Positions 52,007 through 60,583 of a DNA stretch of 64,000 bases are shown one piece after another. A program made the translations under genes and the position numbers. Within the stretch, counting starts at the first letter, position 1, and the number at the start of each line of letters is the position of its first letter. The notes under the pieces are model-generated. The model was not told the DNA's origin. It did not search any database and saw only the letters and a list, made by a program, of their open reading frames with translations. The stretch covers positions 13,534 through 77,533 of the forward strand of contig JAYTOI010000078.1 of NCBI GenBank assembly GCA_043747875.1, read 5' to 3'. Source of the stretch: CADEED01 sp043747875 (GTDB lineage Bacteria; Pseudomonadota; Gammaproteobacteria; Steroidobacterales; Steroidobacteraceae).

Positions 52007-54508
52007 CTATTGGCGCGTCACGAGCACGTTGTCGAAGCCCGCCTCGATGAGGCTCGTCGTGGACACATCGGCGGCCTCGAAGCGCAGCCGGATCGTTTGC
52101 CCCGCGAACGCACTGAGATTCACGTTTTGCGTGGTCCACACGAAGCCAACGTTGGCCGCGGTGGCGGTGCGCGTGAACACGGTCTGGGGCACACCACTGG
52201 TTCCAACTACCTGCACGCGGAAGAAGTCGGCATTCGTTGCGGTGTTTGCGTGCGCGAGGTAGTACCGGAAGCGCAGGTTGATCGTGCTGGCCGCCGGCAG
52301 CGAGATGAGCGGCGACTGCACCGACGTCACGCCGCCGTCGATGTCGTTGGTGCCGGCCGTCGTGCCGGCCGCCAATGCGGTGACGAAGCAATTCACCGAC
52401 GGACCGTCGCAGGTCGTAGGCTGCAGATTCAGGCTGCCGGAGCTCGTGGCCTGCGGATCGCCGCGCGCCCAAGCCCCCGTGGTCGCAGTGTTCGCGCCGG
52501 GCGTGGCCGTCCAGCCGCGCGCCGCCTCGAAGTCGTCGGTGAAGACCGTGGTGACCGTCGCCGGCTGGAGCAACGCGGTGAACGTCGTATCGTTCGTCGG
52601 AGTCGAGATCTCGTGCGTCGACGCTCCGCCGTCGGACCACGACACGAAGTCGTACGTGACGCCGCCGGTAGTTTGTGGCGCGACCACGCCAATCGCGCGG
52701 AAGATGCCTTCGACGCCCGTGAACGAGAACGGCGCCGTGACCGGCAGGCCGTCGAGTGTGAGCTGCGCGTTCGCCACGTTGCTCTCGAGGCGAATGACAC
52801 TCTTCAACGGCTGGACGTCGCGGAACGACGTATGCGTCAGGCCGGCGGAATCGCGCACGGTGAGGCTGACGCGGTAGAACACGTTGTCGGAAGTCTCGCC
52901 GCGATCAGCGATAGTGAATGTGCCGCTGTTGCCCGTGGTCGGTGCCACGTGCGGATGCTCGTGATCATCGTGGTGGAAATCCACGCGCCACGTGAACGCG
53001 CTGGCCGGCAGCGTGCCGGTCTCGGGGTCCGTGCCCGTCGCGGCGAAGGTGAAGACCTGTCCGCCGCGATACGTAGCACCGTTGGCCGGCGCGGTGATGG
53101 TTCCGGTCGGCGGCGCGTTGCTGAGCACCGTGAGCGTCGCGGCATTGCTGGTGACCGAACCGAAGGAGTTGGTGACGACGGCGCGGAAGGTGGCGCCGTT
53201 GTCGCCCGCGGCGGCAGTCAAAGTGAACGTCGGCGACGTGGCGCCGGAGATGTTTCCCCCGTTGCGCTGCCACTGGTATTGCAGCGGCATCGTGCCGGAA
53301 GCGGCCACCGTGAAGCTGGCGGACTGCCCGGCCGCCACGGTGACACTCGACGGCTGCGTCGAGATGCTCGGCGCGACCGCGCCCGTGAACTGCACGCGGA
53401 ACACATCGCCGCCGCCGCGCGCCAGGTACCACAGCGAGCCGTCGGTGTGCACCTTGATGTCCGTCAGCGAGGAGATGCCGGTGGCGAAGCCCGCCGAAGT
53501 CGTGTAGTTGGGCGGACTCAACATGCGGATGAAGCCGCCGCAGAAATCACCGAAGAAATAGCGCCCCGCGTATTCGGCGGGGAAGGTCTGCGTGATCGGA
53601 CGATAAAACGCCGCGCCCGTGATCGCGCAGAAATTGCCGGCGTTCTGATAGTTGTGGATCGGATAGCGCACGCCCGCGACGTTGGGCGGGTTCGGCCCCT
53701 CGACCGAGGGCCAGCCGTAGTTGGAGCCCGCGACGCCGAGGTTGACCTCTTCCCAGGTGTTCTCGCCGACATCGTTGAGATGGACGCGGCTGTTGGTGCG
53801 ATCGATGGCGAAGTTGAAAGGATTGCGCAGGCCGCGGACCCAGATCAACTGGTTCTGCCCGGTAGTTTGACTCAGGAACGGATTGTCTGACGGGGTCGAG
53901 CCGTCCGGGTTCAGGCGCAGGATCTTGCCCAGGATCGTGTTCAACGACGGCGCGTTCGCGCCATTGGCGTTCTCGCCCACCGCGACGTAGAGCTTGCCGT
54001 CGGTGCCGAAGTGAATCGAACCGCCGTTGTGATTGGTCGCGGAGCTCAGGTTGGGCAGGTTCAGCAGCTGGACTTCGCTGCCGGCGGCCGCGACGTCCGG
54101 ATTGGCGGCGCTGGCGGTGAAGCGGCTCAGCCGGTTGTGGATGGGCGCCGTGGACGTGGTGTAGTACACGTACACGAAATTGTTAGAGGCGAAATTCGGG
54201 TCGAAGGCGATGCCCAGCAGGCCGCGTTCGCCGGAGGAGTTCACGCTGACCGAGAGGAACGGCTGGGTGAGCAGCACGTTGTTCTTGATGACGCGCAGCG
54301 CGCCGCCCTGCTGCGCAACGAACAGGCGGCCATCCGGCGCGAAGGCCATCGCGGTGGGGCTGGCGAGGCCGGTGGCGATGCGCGTTTCGGCGAAGCCGGT
54401 GGGCAGCGTCGCGGCGCGCGCGGTTGCGCCGAGCAGCAGCACTGCGGCCAGCAGGAACAGCCAGAAAATCCAGACCGATTGAATGCGAGCCGTGCGTGTA
54501 ACAGACAT
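52007..54508 (-). CDS. Secreted PQQ-type glucose/sorbosone dehydrogenase with Ig-like and C-terminal jelly-roll modules
   Basis: An 833-residue exported protein with a signal peptide ending ARAA-TLPTG. The GSDH beta-propeller (about 36-375) shows GLASPTAMAFAPDGRLFVAQQGGALRV, GERGLLGIAFDPNF, NHNGGSIHFGTDGKLYVAVGEN and RYFFGDFCGGFIRML, the usual pattern of soluble PQQ sugar dehydrogenases and related proteins. An immunoglobulin-like domain (VTVAAGQSASFTVAASG), a PKD/Big-like one (GTITAPANGATYRGG) and a C-terminal jelly-roll (DDFEAARGWTATPGANTATTGAWARGD) follow. The substrate is probably an aldose or oligosaccharide. GGAGGACGT before the ATG at 54508 fixes the start; the ORF's ATG at 54580 lacks a site. 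Confidence 0.85.
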   Translation of the reverse strand: MSVTRTARIQSVWIFWLFLLAAVLLLGATARAATLPTGFAETRIATGLASPTAMAFAPDGRLFVAQQGGALRVIKNNVLLTQPFLSVSVNSSGERGLLGIAFDPNFASNNFVYVYYTTSTAPIHNRLSRFTASAANPDVAAAGSEVQLLNLPNLSSATNHNGGSIHFGTDGKLYVAVGENANGANAPSLNTILGKILRLNPDGSTPSDNPFLSQTTGQNQLIWVRGLRNPFNFAIDRTNSRVHLNDVGENTWEEVNLGVAGSNYGWPSVEGPNPPNVAGVRYPIHNYQNAGNFCAITGAAFYRPITQTFPAEYAGRYFFGDFCGGFIRMLSPPNYTTSAGFATGISSLTDIKVHTDGSLWYLARGGGDVFRVQFTGAVAPSISTQPSSVTVAAGQSASFTVAASGTMPLQYQWQRNGGNISGATSPTFTLTAAAGDNGATFRAVVTNSFGSVTSNAATLTVLSNAPPTGTITAPANGATYRGGQVFTFAATGTDPETGTLPASAFTWRVDFHHDDHEHPHVAPTTGNSGTFTIADRGETSDNVFYRVSLTVRDSAGLTHTSFRDVQPLKSVIRLESNVANAQLTLDGLPVTAPFSFTGVEGIFRAIGVVAPQTTGGVTYDFVSWSDGGASTHEISTPTNDTTFTALLQPATVTTVFTDDFEAARGWTATPGANTATTGAWARGDPQATSSGSLNLQPTTCDGPSVNCFVTALAAGTTAGTNDIDGGVTSVQSPLISLPAASTINLRFRYYLAHANTATNADFFRVQVVGTSGVPQTVFTRTATAANVGFVWTTQNVNLSAFAGQTIRLRFEAADVSTTSLIEAGFDNVLVTRQ

Positions 54509-54597
54509 ACGTCCTCCGTGACTCGCGTTGGAACGCGAGTGTGACTTTGCAATCCATGCTCGAGACTCGATGGCAAGCAAGACATCGGCCGCGCAAG

Positions 54598-54624
54598 CGA
54601 AGCGTTCGTATAGAACGCTTCGCC
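54598..54624. promoter_or_regulatory. Perfect 11-base inverted repeat upstream of the PQQ-type dehydrogenase
   Basis: GCGAAGCGTTC (54598-54608), GTATA, GAACGCTTCGC (54614-54624). It lies about 90 bases before the ATG on the minus strand and about 160 before the broken gene on the plus strand. The size fits a repressor site; no regulator is assigned. Confidence 0.5.
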
Positions 54625-54780
54625 AGTTTTATCAAGACGAGATTGGCTTACAAGCCGGGAACGCGCAGAACACGCGGCTGAAACATCGATGTCACGCGCT
54701 GCTGCGATGAAGCAGAAGCAGTCTTTGAGAGCCGATCGCTCGGCGCCCTTCGAACACGCCAGAAAACAGGGAGATGAAGC

Positions 54781-55108
54781 ATGGATCGTCGGGACATTTC
54801 GCGCATTTTGTTGGGTGCCGCCGCGGGGTCGGCGCTGCTGTCGAGGGCCGGTACCGCGCAGGCTTGCGCCAGTTCGTACGGAGTGTTGACCGCCGCCGAG
54901 AGCAACCCCGGCGTGACGCCCACGAGCACAGCCTATCCACCGCTCGACGTGCGGCGCTACGGCGCAGTCATGGACGGCTGCGTGGCCGACGACAACGCGC
55001 TGGCAGCCGCGATCCTCGTCTCCAGCCAGCTCTCCGGCGCCGAGATCTTCATTCCCAACGGCATCTTGCGCATCACGACCGCCCACACACTGCCGGCCCG
55101 CACCAGGG
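54781..55108 (+). pseudogene. 5' remnant of a pectate-lyase-3/GH28-type beta-helix enzyme
   Basis: The first 109 codons are a Tat-like signal (MDRRDISRILLGAAAGSALL) plus the start of a right-handed beta-helix enzyme: YPPLDVRRYGAVMDGCVADDNALAAAIL, then AEIFIPNGILRITTAHTLPARTR, the conserved opening of pectate lyase 3 and GH28-like proteins. After that the homology stops and the frame runs into unrelated sequence until a TAG at 55306. GGGAGATG precedes the ATG. The rest of the gene, at least 300 codons, is missing. It lies immediately before the esterase remnant, so a deletion has joined the two. Confidence 0.75.
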
Positions 55109-55109
55109 C

Positions 55110-55723
55110 GGTACGAGAGCGGTCACTTCCACGATACGCCAACCGTGATCGGCTATGCCTCGGACGAGGCCGGCGATCCGCCGCCGGACGTCGCCGCGAA
55201 ATCCGCGAATGGGGATCTCGCCAACGCGCCGTGCAAACAGACGCACGCCGCATTCGAAGCGGCCTATCCACCATTCACGACGGACGAGGAAGCACGCTCC
55301 GTAGTTAGACGCGTGAATCGTGACGGCGGGCTCGGCTGGTCGACCTGGACCTGGGCACGTTTACAGTCGACCAAGGGCGCCAGGCCGGCGTTCGTGTATT
55401 TCTTCGACGTTCGCACCGCCAGTCAGGCCAATGGGGCTCCGCACGGCAGCGAGTATCCATATGTGTTCGGCAACTTCGTGCCTGGAGCGACCGAGCACGA
55501 TCGCGGCCTCTCGACGCTGCTGCGCAAATACCTGGTCAACTTTGCCGCGACCGGCGATCCCAACGGTGCCGGCCTGCCCGAATGGCGGAGTTTCGACGGC
55601 AGATCGAATCAGGCCCTCGTGATCGACCGCGCGCCGAGCTCACGCGAATTGCCGGGCCTCGCCGGCATAAAAGCATTCGACGCATTCTATGAATGCCTGG
55701 TGCACGAGAACCCGGCCCGTTGA
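55110..55723 (+). pseudogene. 3' remnant of a type-B carboxylesterase
   Basis: About 200 codons in a different frame from the preceding remnant. They match the C-terminus of type-B carboxylesterases: GHFHDTPTVIGYASDEAGD (the PVLIGxxxDE strand), GARPAFVYFFDVRTASQ, HGSEYPYVFGNF with the catalytic histidine, and LRKYLVNFAATGDPNGAGLPEWRSFD. The nucleophile-bearing N-terminal two thirds are missing and there is no start. The frame opens at the junction near 55110 (a possible ATG at 55145 is not a real start). Fusion to a broken pectinase gene makes this a non-functional leftover. Confidence 0.8.
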
Positions 55724-55756
55724 CGCCGCGAGAGTGGTGATGCAAAGGCAGCGGCG

Positions 55757-58700
55757 TCAGGCTCCCGGCACCTCGAACGAGTCGACTACGATCGACAGTC
55801 CGCTCGCGCCACTGGTGTGATACGCGGTGCCGCGCACGTTCAATTTGTCCGAGGCCTGCACGCGGCCCATTTTCCGGCTGACATCGGTGTCCGCGCGCAC
55901 CACGATGGCGATGCGCGTGCGCGTCGGCGCATCGACCGTGGCCACGCCGTAGGCGCTGTAGTCCTTGCGGTCGGTGCCGGGCGCGTACACGGACGGATTC
56001 GCGGACGAGTCCCGCAGCTGCGTGATGCTCAGGGAAATCGGCTTCTCATGCAGCGTTTCGCGCAACGCATCCAGCTCCGCGGCATTGATCGGCGTGTAAG
56101 TCTTCTCGACCTTCGCCTGCAACGAACCGAAGGAGATCTCGAGCTTCCTGCGATGCGCGCCGGGCGTGGTGTCGGCGCCCTCGCTCGCGAGTGCCAGCGC
56201 CTTCTTCCAGTCGTATACCGGGCAATACTTCGGCGCCGGCGGCGGCGCAGTCACGGCGTCGATCTCTTTCGTGAGCTTGCTGGACGCGCTGCTGATCGAG
56301 GCGAGCATCGCTGCGAGCGAGGATCCCGCGTCGGCCGGCGCCGGAGCGGGCGCAGGCTCCGCCGCAGTCGCAGCGGGCTTTTCCTCCACCGGCCGTGCCG
56401 CCGCGCCAGTCGTCGCGGCAATCGCCTTCCACTCTTCTGCACCGATGCGCGACGGCAGTGTGAACAGCCGGGCCAACGCCTGATCCAGGAATTCCCTATC
56501 TACCGGCCATTGCGACACGGCCAGCCTGTTGCCCTCGAGCGCATACGAAGAATCGCCCTCCACGCGCCGCGTCCAATTCGTGCCGTCCGCGAACAGGTAC
56601 TGGCAGTCGCACAGATGATTGAAGAGATTCGCGCCGAAGACATTGTTGCGCAGCGTGATGTTGTCCTGTGGGAGCGCGGCGCGGATGCCGTAGTTGTCCG
56701 CGAAGCCGATGATGTTGGAGTCGAGCGTGATGCCGCCGCGCCCCTTGAGCTGGATCAACGTGCCGCGCGAGCTCGATTCCCCGCTTCCCGCACGCTGCGT
56801 GGGATCGCAGGCGAAGAGAATCGTGTTGTTGCGCACGATGGCCGGGCCGGCACCGTTCGCGTTCAGCACCAACGCGTCGCTGCTGGTGTTCACGACGATG
56901 TTGTTCTCGAAGATTGCGACCGCGCTATCGAGCGCGACGGCGCCGTCGGAAGCATTGACGAACAGGCAGTTGCGCACCGTGACGGGCGAATCGACGCCGC
57001 GCAACCGGACCAGGGGCGCGAGCGGCGAAGTCTTGAGATCGAGGGAGCCGTCCGTGTAGGTGTTCCAGGTCGCGCCGTCGAAGATGAAGCCGTCGAGCAC
57101 GAGACCGTCGCTGTTCTCTTCCGAGTACAGCGGCGTGCCCGACGGACGGCCCTTGGCCTTCTCTTCGGCGTCGAGCGAGAAGCGAGTGTGATTTGTCCAC
57201 GGATCGCGGGCCGTGAACTCGGCGTCGTAGCCGCCTAACAACGCCAGATTGCGCATGGTGAGCAGCCACTTGCCCGAGCGCAGCTTGCCGAAGTATTCGC
57301 CGGCGGCCACATGAATGGTGTCGCCGCCCTCGCATTTCTCCAGCGCCTGGAACGGATCGCGGAACGGCTTCTCACGGCTGCCATCGCCCCCCGAAGACCC
57401 GGCACGCACGAACCAGTCGCGGCCGGCGGGCCGTGCCGGCAGCGGCGGCGCGAACATGGGCGCGGGCTCGACGCCTTCCACGACCAGCGTGGCCTTCTGC
57501 CGCGCGGCACCGGTGTCGGTGCGATAGACCCCGCGCACCCAGTAGGTCTTTTCCACCTCCATGCCGCGTTGATAGCTCCGGCCCTCGCGATACTGCCGCG
57601 ATGCGAATGAATTGCGCGGGATCAGCGCGTAGAACGAGTTGTCGTCGGTGCCCGGGTTGTAGAGGCGCACGCCCATGTGCGTCTCGACCGGCGCGTCCGC
57701 CAGTAGTTGGGTGTTCTGCTCGCTGCCGAGTCCCACGCGCAACTCGACGCGCGTGTTCGCGAGGCTCGCGTCCGCCGTCACCATCGCCGGCCATTCGATG
57801 CGCCGGTATTCCGGCGTCGGCGCGGGCACGCGCGGCGTCAGAGAAACCGGTAGTTCGACGGCGTGGCAGCCTTGCCTGGCGCCGGCCGAGATGTTTCCGA
57901 TCTCATCCATCGGATAGCGCGGCGCCACCGCGCCTTTCTGATCGTTCGCCTGGACATCCGTCGGCGCGAGCGCGGCCAGGCCTCCCGCGGCGCGCAGCGC
58001 GTTGACCGCGTCGCGCGGCGGCTTGCCGTACCGGGCCAGCATGTCGCGGCTGTATCCCTCCAGCCAGATGTTCGCCAGCCCCTTGATCGCGGGGTCCTGC
58101 ACCACGTTTCCGGCGCAGGACTTGAAGCCGAGATCTTCCAGCTCCTCGAGATTCTTCTCCTTGATCTCGCCCTTCGTGGTGCTGCCGCGGGACTCGATGA
58201 CATCGTGCGGCGAAGCGAAGAACACGTTGCGCTCGATCACGACGCGCTGCAGGTCCAGATACACCGCGATCGCGGTGTTGCCGCAGGAGACGAACACGTT
58301 GCTCTCGATGACTGCGGGGCAATTCACGCGGATGCCCTGCGATTGATCGCCGCCCGTGCCCGCGGGCTCACCCATGTCGTGCATGAAGCAGAACGAATTG
58401 CCCGTCACCACGATGGGCTTCTCGATCAATTGGGACGAGCTGCGCAGATGGAGCATGGCCATGCCGATCACGCTGATCAGCAGATTGTTCTCGAAGCGCG
58501 AGCCGCTGCCCGTCAGCTCCACGCCGCCGGTGCCGCTGTTCGCGACGACGCAATTGCGAATCGTGACGTTGGGCGCGCTCAGCGAAACGGCCGCGCCGTC
58601 CATCGCGGGAATGCGCGCGATGCCATCGCCAGGCCTGTCGCCGTACTGGTTGCGGCCCGCGGCATCGAAGCACAGGCCATCGAGGATCAGGTCTGAATGA

Positions 58701-59014
58701 TTTTCGCGTCCACTGACGAGGCTGTTCTCGCGCGCATATTCATAGCCCGCGTAACACCCAAGCACCGATGGAGTTTTCCACGGTGTGCGCGTGGCGAAGT
58801 CGCGCGAATAGCCGCCGAGCACCGTGAGCCTCGGGCACTCGATGATCCATGACGAACGATCGAACCGGCCGTAGTAGGCACCGGCCGCGACGTGGATGGT
58901 GTCGCCGGGCTCGGCGCGCCGGAAGGCGACCCAGGGATCGTGAAACGGACGCTCACGCGAGCCATCGCCGCGCACGCCGGTGGGCGCGACGAACCAGTCG
59001 ACATTGTCAGCCAT
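55757..59014 (-). CDS. Large double right-handed beta-helix protein without signal peptide
   Basis: A 1085-residue protein that begins MADNVDWFVAPTG with no signal peptide or membrane segment. Two copies of a beta-helix unit are visible: residues about 6-330 and about 531-850. Each copy begins DWFVxxG...GDGSREKPFRDPF...GDTIHVAAGEYFG and continues through LGGY, LDGFIFDGA and several NNxxxNxxS coils typical of DUF1565/parallel beta-helix proteins. Between them is a beta-rich domain (about 400-525); a Pro/Ala linker near 870 leads to a helical stretch and a C-terminal beta domain. No catalytic residues of a known lyase family stand out. It follows the helical protein gene by 46 bases with GGAGA before the ATG, so both are probably one operon. 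Function unknown. Confidence 0.8.
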   Translation of the reverse strand: MADNVDWFVAPTGVRGDGSRERPFHDPWVAFRRAEPGDTIHVAAGAYYGRFDRSSWIIECPRLTVLGGYSRDFATRTPWKTPSVLGCYAGYEYARENSLVSGRENHSDLILDGLCFDAAGRNQYGDRPGDGIARIPAMDGAAVSLSAPNVTIRNCVVANSGTGGVELTGSGSRFENNLLISVIGMAMLHLRSSSQLIEKPIVVTGNSFCFMHDMGEPAGTGGDQSQGIRVNCPAVIESNVFVSCGNTAIAVYLDLQRVVIERNVFFASPHDVIESRGSTTKGEIKEKNLEELEDLGFKSCAGNVVQDPAIKGLANIWLEGYSRDMLARYGKPPRDAVNALRAAGGLAALAPTDVQANDQKGAVAPRYPMDEIGNISAGARQGCHAVELPVSLTPRVPAPTPEYRRIEWPAMVTADASLANTRVELRVGLGSEQNTQLLADAPVETHMGVRLYNPGTDDNSFYALIPRNSFASRQYREGRSYQRGMEVEKTYWVRGVYRTDTGAARQKATLVVEGVEPAPMFAPPLPARPAGRDWFVRAGSSGGDGSREKPFRDPFQALEKCEGGDTIHVAAGEYFGKLRSGKWLLTMRNLALLGGYDAEFTARDPWTNHTRFSLDAEEKAKGRPSGTPLYSEENSDGLVLDGFIFDGATWNTYTDGSLDLKTSPLAPLVRLRGVDSPVTVRNCLFVNASDGAVALDSAVAIFENNIVVNTSSDALVLNANGAGPAIVRNNTILFACDPTQRAGSGESSSRGTLIQLKGRGGITLDSNIIGFADNYGIRAALPQDNITLRNNVFGANLFNHLCDCQYLFADGTNWTRRVEGDSSYALEGNRLAVSQWPVDREFLDQALARLFTLPSRIGAEEWKAIAATTGAAARPVEEKPAATAAEPAPAPAPADAGSSLAAMLASISSASSKLTKEIDAVTAPPPAPKYCPVYDWKKALALASEGADTTPGAHRRKLEISFGSLQAKVEKTYTPINAAELDALRETLHEKPISLSITQLRDSSANPSVYAPGTDRKDYSAYGVATVDAPTRTRIAIVVRADTDVSRKMGRVQASDKLNVRGTAYHTSGASGLSIVVDSFEVPGA

Positions 59015-59060
59015 GTGCGTTCTCCAGCAGACGAGGTTCAGACGACGCGCGCGAAGCCCG

Positions 59061-60218
59061 TCAGCCCTTCATGATGTCGTAGCTGTCGCGCACCGCCTGC
59101 TTCAGCTCCTGCACCGCCTTCAGGACTTCGCCCATGATCGCCTTCATCTCCTGGTTTGCCAGGCGATTCGCGGGGTTGTCCATGAGCGTCGCGAAGACGA
59201 GATCTTCCTTCGCAAGATCGTCCATCATCTTCATGATGCTCTCGATGAAAGCCGTGTTGAGCCTCTCGAGCGTCTCCGGGTCACTGAACAGCGAGATGAA
59301 CGCCTTGTTGATGGATTCGTCGTAGAGCGGCAGCATGGTTTCCACCAGCGACTTTGCTTTGTCCTTCGCCTGCACGTTCTTGACTTCCATGATCTCGAGG
59401 CAAGGCCGCGCGAACTGCCCCCAGTCTTCCGCGGCGTAGTCACCGCGCGAGTTCTTCCACGAGCCGATGATGCTGCGCGCCTTGCCCATCCACGTTTCGA
59501 TGGCTTCGGTGCCGATGTCCTGTTTGGCCTTGTTGTGCAGCTCCTTGTTCTCGACCAGTACCTTGCGGGCGATGGCCTTCTTGCGCGCGAGATCGCGCAG
59601 CGTGGAGGAGGTAGTAGTCATGCTGAGGACCAGTCTGCGGATCATCGGAGCCAGCACCTTGCCGACGAACGGAACCTTGACGACCGGCGCCGCGATCGCC
59701 ATTGCCGTAACCTGCGCGGCGCCCTCCTTCGCCGTATCCGTTACGGTGCCGTACGCGGAGCGACTGAGCTCTTCGACGACCTTGCCTTCTTCCCGCGACT
59801 TCTTCAGGTCCTGTTCGAACTTGTTGAAGATGTCCGCGTTGGCGCGGCTGCACATGTAGATGGCTTCCGCGACCGCGCAGATCTTCGTGTTCTTGCAGAG
59901 CGTCCAGTTGCCCTTCTCGCCTTCGTAGAAGTCGCCCAGGCCGATACCGGCGAAGCCGTTCGGATATTTGTTGGCGATCGAGCTGTTTGCGCTGTCGAGC
60001 ATGCTCAGCGCCTTGTCACACAGGTTGTCCCAGTTGCCCTGCCCGTCGCGATCGCGCTTGAGCTCGTTCTGCATGGAGTCGAACAGGCGTTCGCGTTCGC
60101 CACCGTAGTAATTGATCATCCCCTGGATGGCCGCGAAGGCGTCGATCGTGATGGTGTTTTCTTTGACCCATCCGGTGAGGCGGTCCTGCGTTTTCCTCAT
60201 GTCGGCATCGAAACCCAT
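59061..60218 (-). CDS. Helical protein of unknown family, operon partner of the beta-helix protein
   Basis: A 385-residue protein starting MGFDADMRKTQDRLTGW, with no signal peptide. It is predicted largely alpha-helical from its heptad-like pattern of Leu, Ile, Lys and Glu. A hydrophobic stretch at about 166-199 (GAAQVTAMAIAAPVV, then FVGKVLAPMIRRLVLSM) could be a membrane-active hairpin. Four cysteines (positions 67, 108, 114, 123) are close together. I recognise no family. AAGGAGAG precedes the ATG at 60218; the longer frame to 60365 lacks a site. The closest parallels in style are helical pore-forming or structural proteins delivered by special secretion systems, but that is speculation. 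Confidence 0.75.
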   Translation of the reverse strand: MGFDADMRKTQDRLTGWVKENTITIDAFAAIQGMINYYGGERERLFDSMQNELKRDRDGQGNWDNLCDKALSMLDSANSSIANKYPNGFAGIGLGDFYEGEKGNWTLCKNTKICAVAEAIYMCSRANADIFNKFEQDLKKSREEGKVVEELSRSAYGTVTDTAKEGAAQVTAMAIAAPVVKVPFVGKVLAPMIRRLVLSMTTTSSTLRDLARKKAIARKVLVENKELHNKAKQDIGTEAIETWMGKARSIIGSWKNSRGDYAAEDWGQFARPCLEIMEVKNVQAKDKAKSLVETMLPLYDESINKAFISLFSDPETLERLNTAFIESIMKMMDDLAKEDLVFATLMDNPANRLANQEMKAIMGEVLKAVQELKQAVRDSYDIMKG

Positions 60219-60461
60219 CGAGCTCTCCTTGGTAAAAAACCGCGGCGGGTCGCGATTCTGCGCGACAACCGCACGCCATCTATGTGGAAATCGTAATCGG
60301 CGGATGAAAACTGCCAAATTTTTCCGCCGGCATGCGCGACGCGGACGCGGTTTGGTGGGTAACACGAGCGCGTGAAAAGGTTGCGCGGCCGGGCCTGGCC
60401 GACACCTGGAGCGGTGCGGGTCCCTCGCGCATGCTCGTGAGCACGGCCGAGGCGGCGCTCG

Positions 60462-60578
60462 ACGCTGCCCGTGAATCTCGTGTACGTGCGCGAGCGCCGC
60501 ACCAGCGGCAAGCTGCGCGCATTCATCGATTTCGCGGCGCCGCTGCTGCGCCAGCGGCTCGAACGCGCGCGCGGCTGA
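60462..60578 (+). pseudogene. Remnant of a LysR-family regulator (C-terminal 38 residues)
   Basis: The frame ending at a TGA at 60576-60578 reads TLPVNLVYVRERRTSGKLRA followed by FIDFAAPLLRQRLERARG, the standard end of LysR substrate-binding domains. Nothing upstream in the same frame looks like LysR, so the gene lost its first 260 or so codons. It sits between two minus-strand genes. Confidence 0.65.
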
Positions 60579-60583
60579 GCGCG

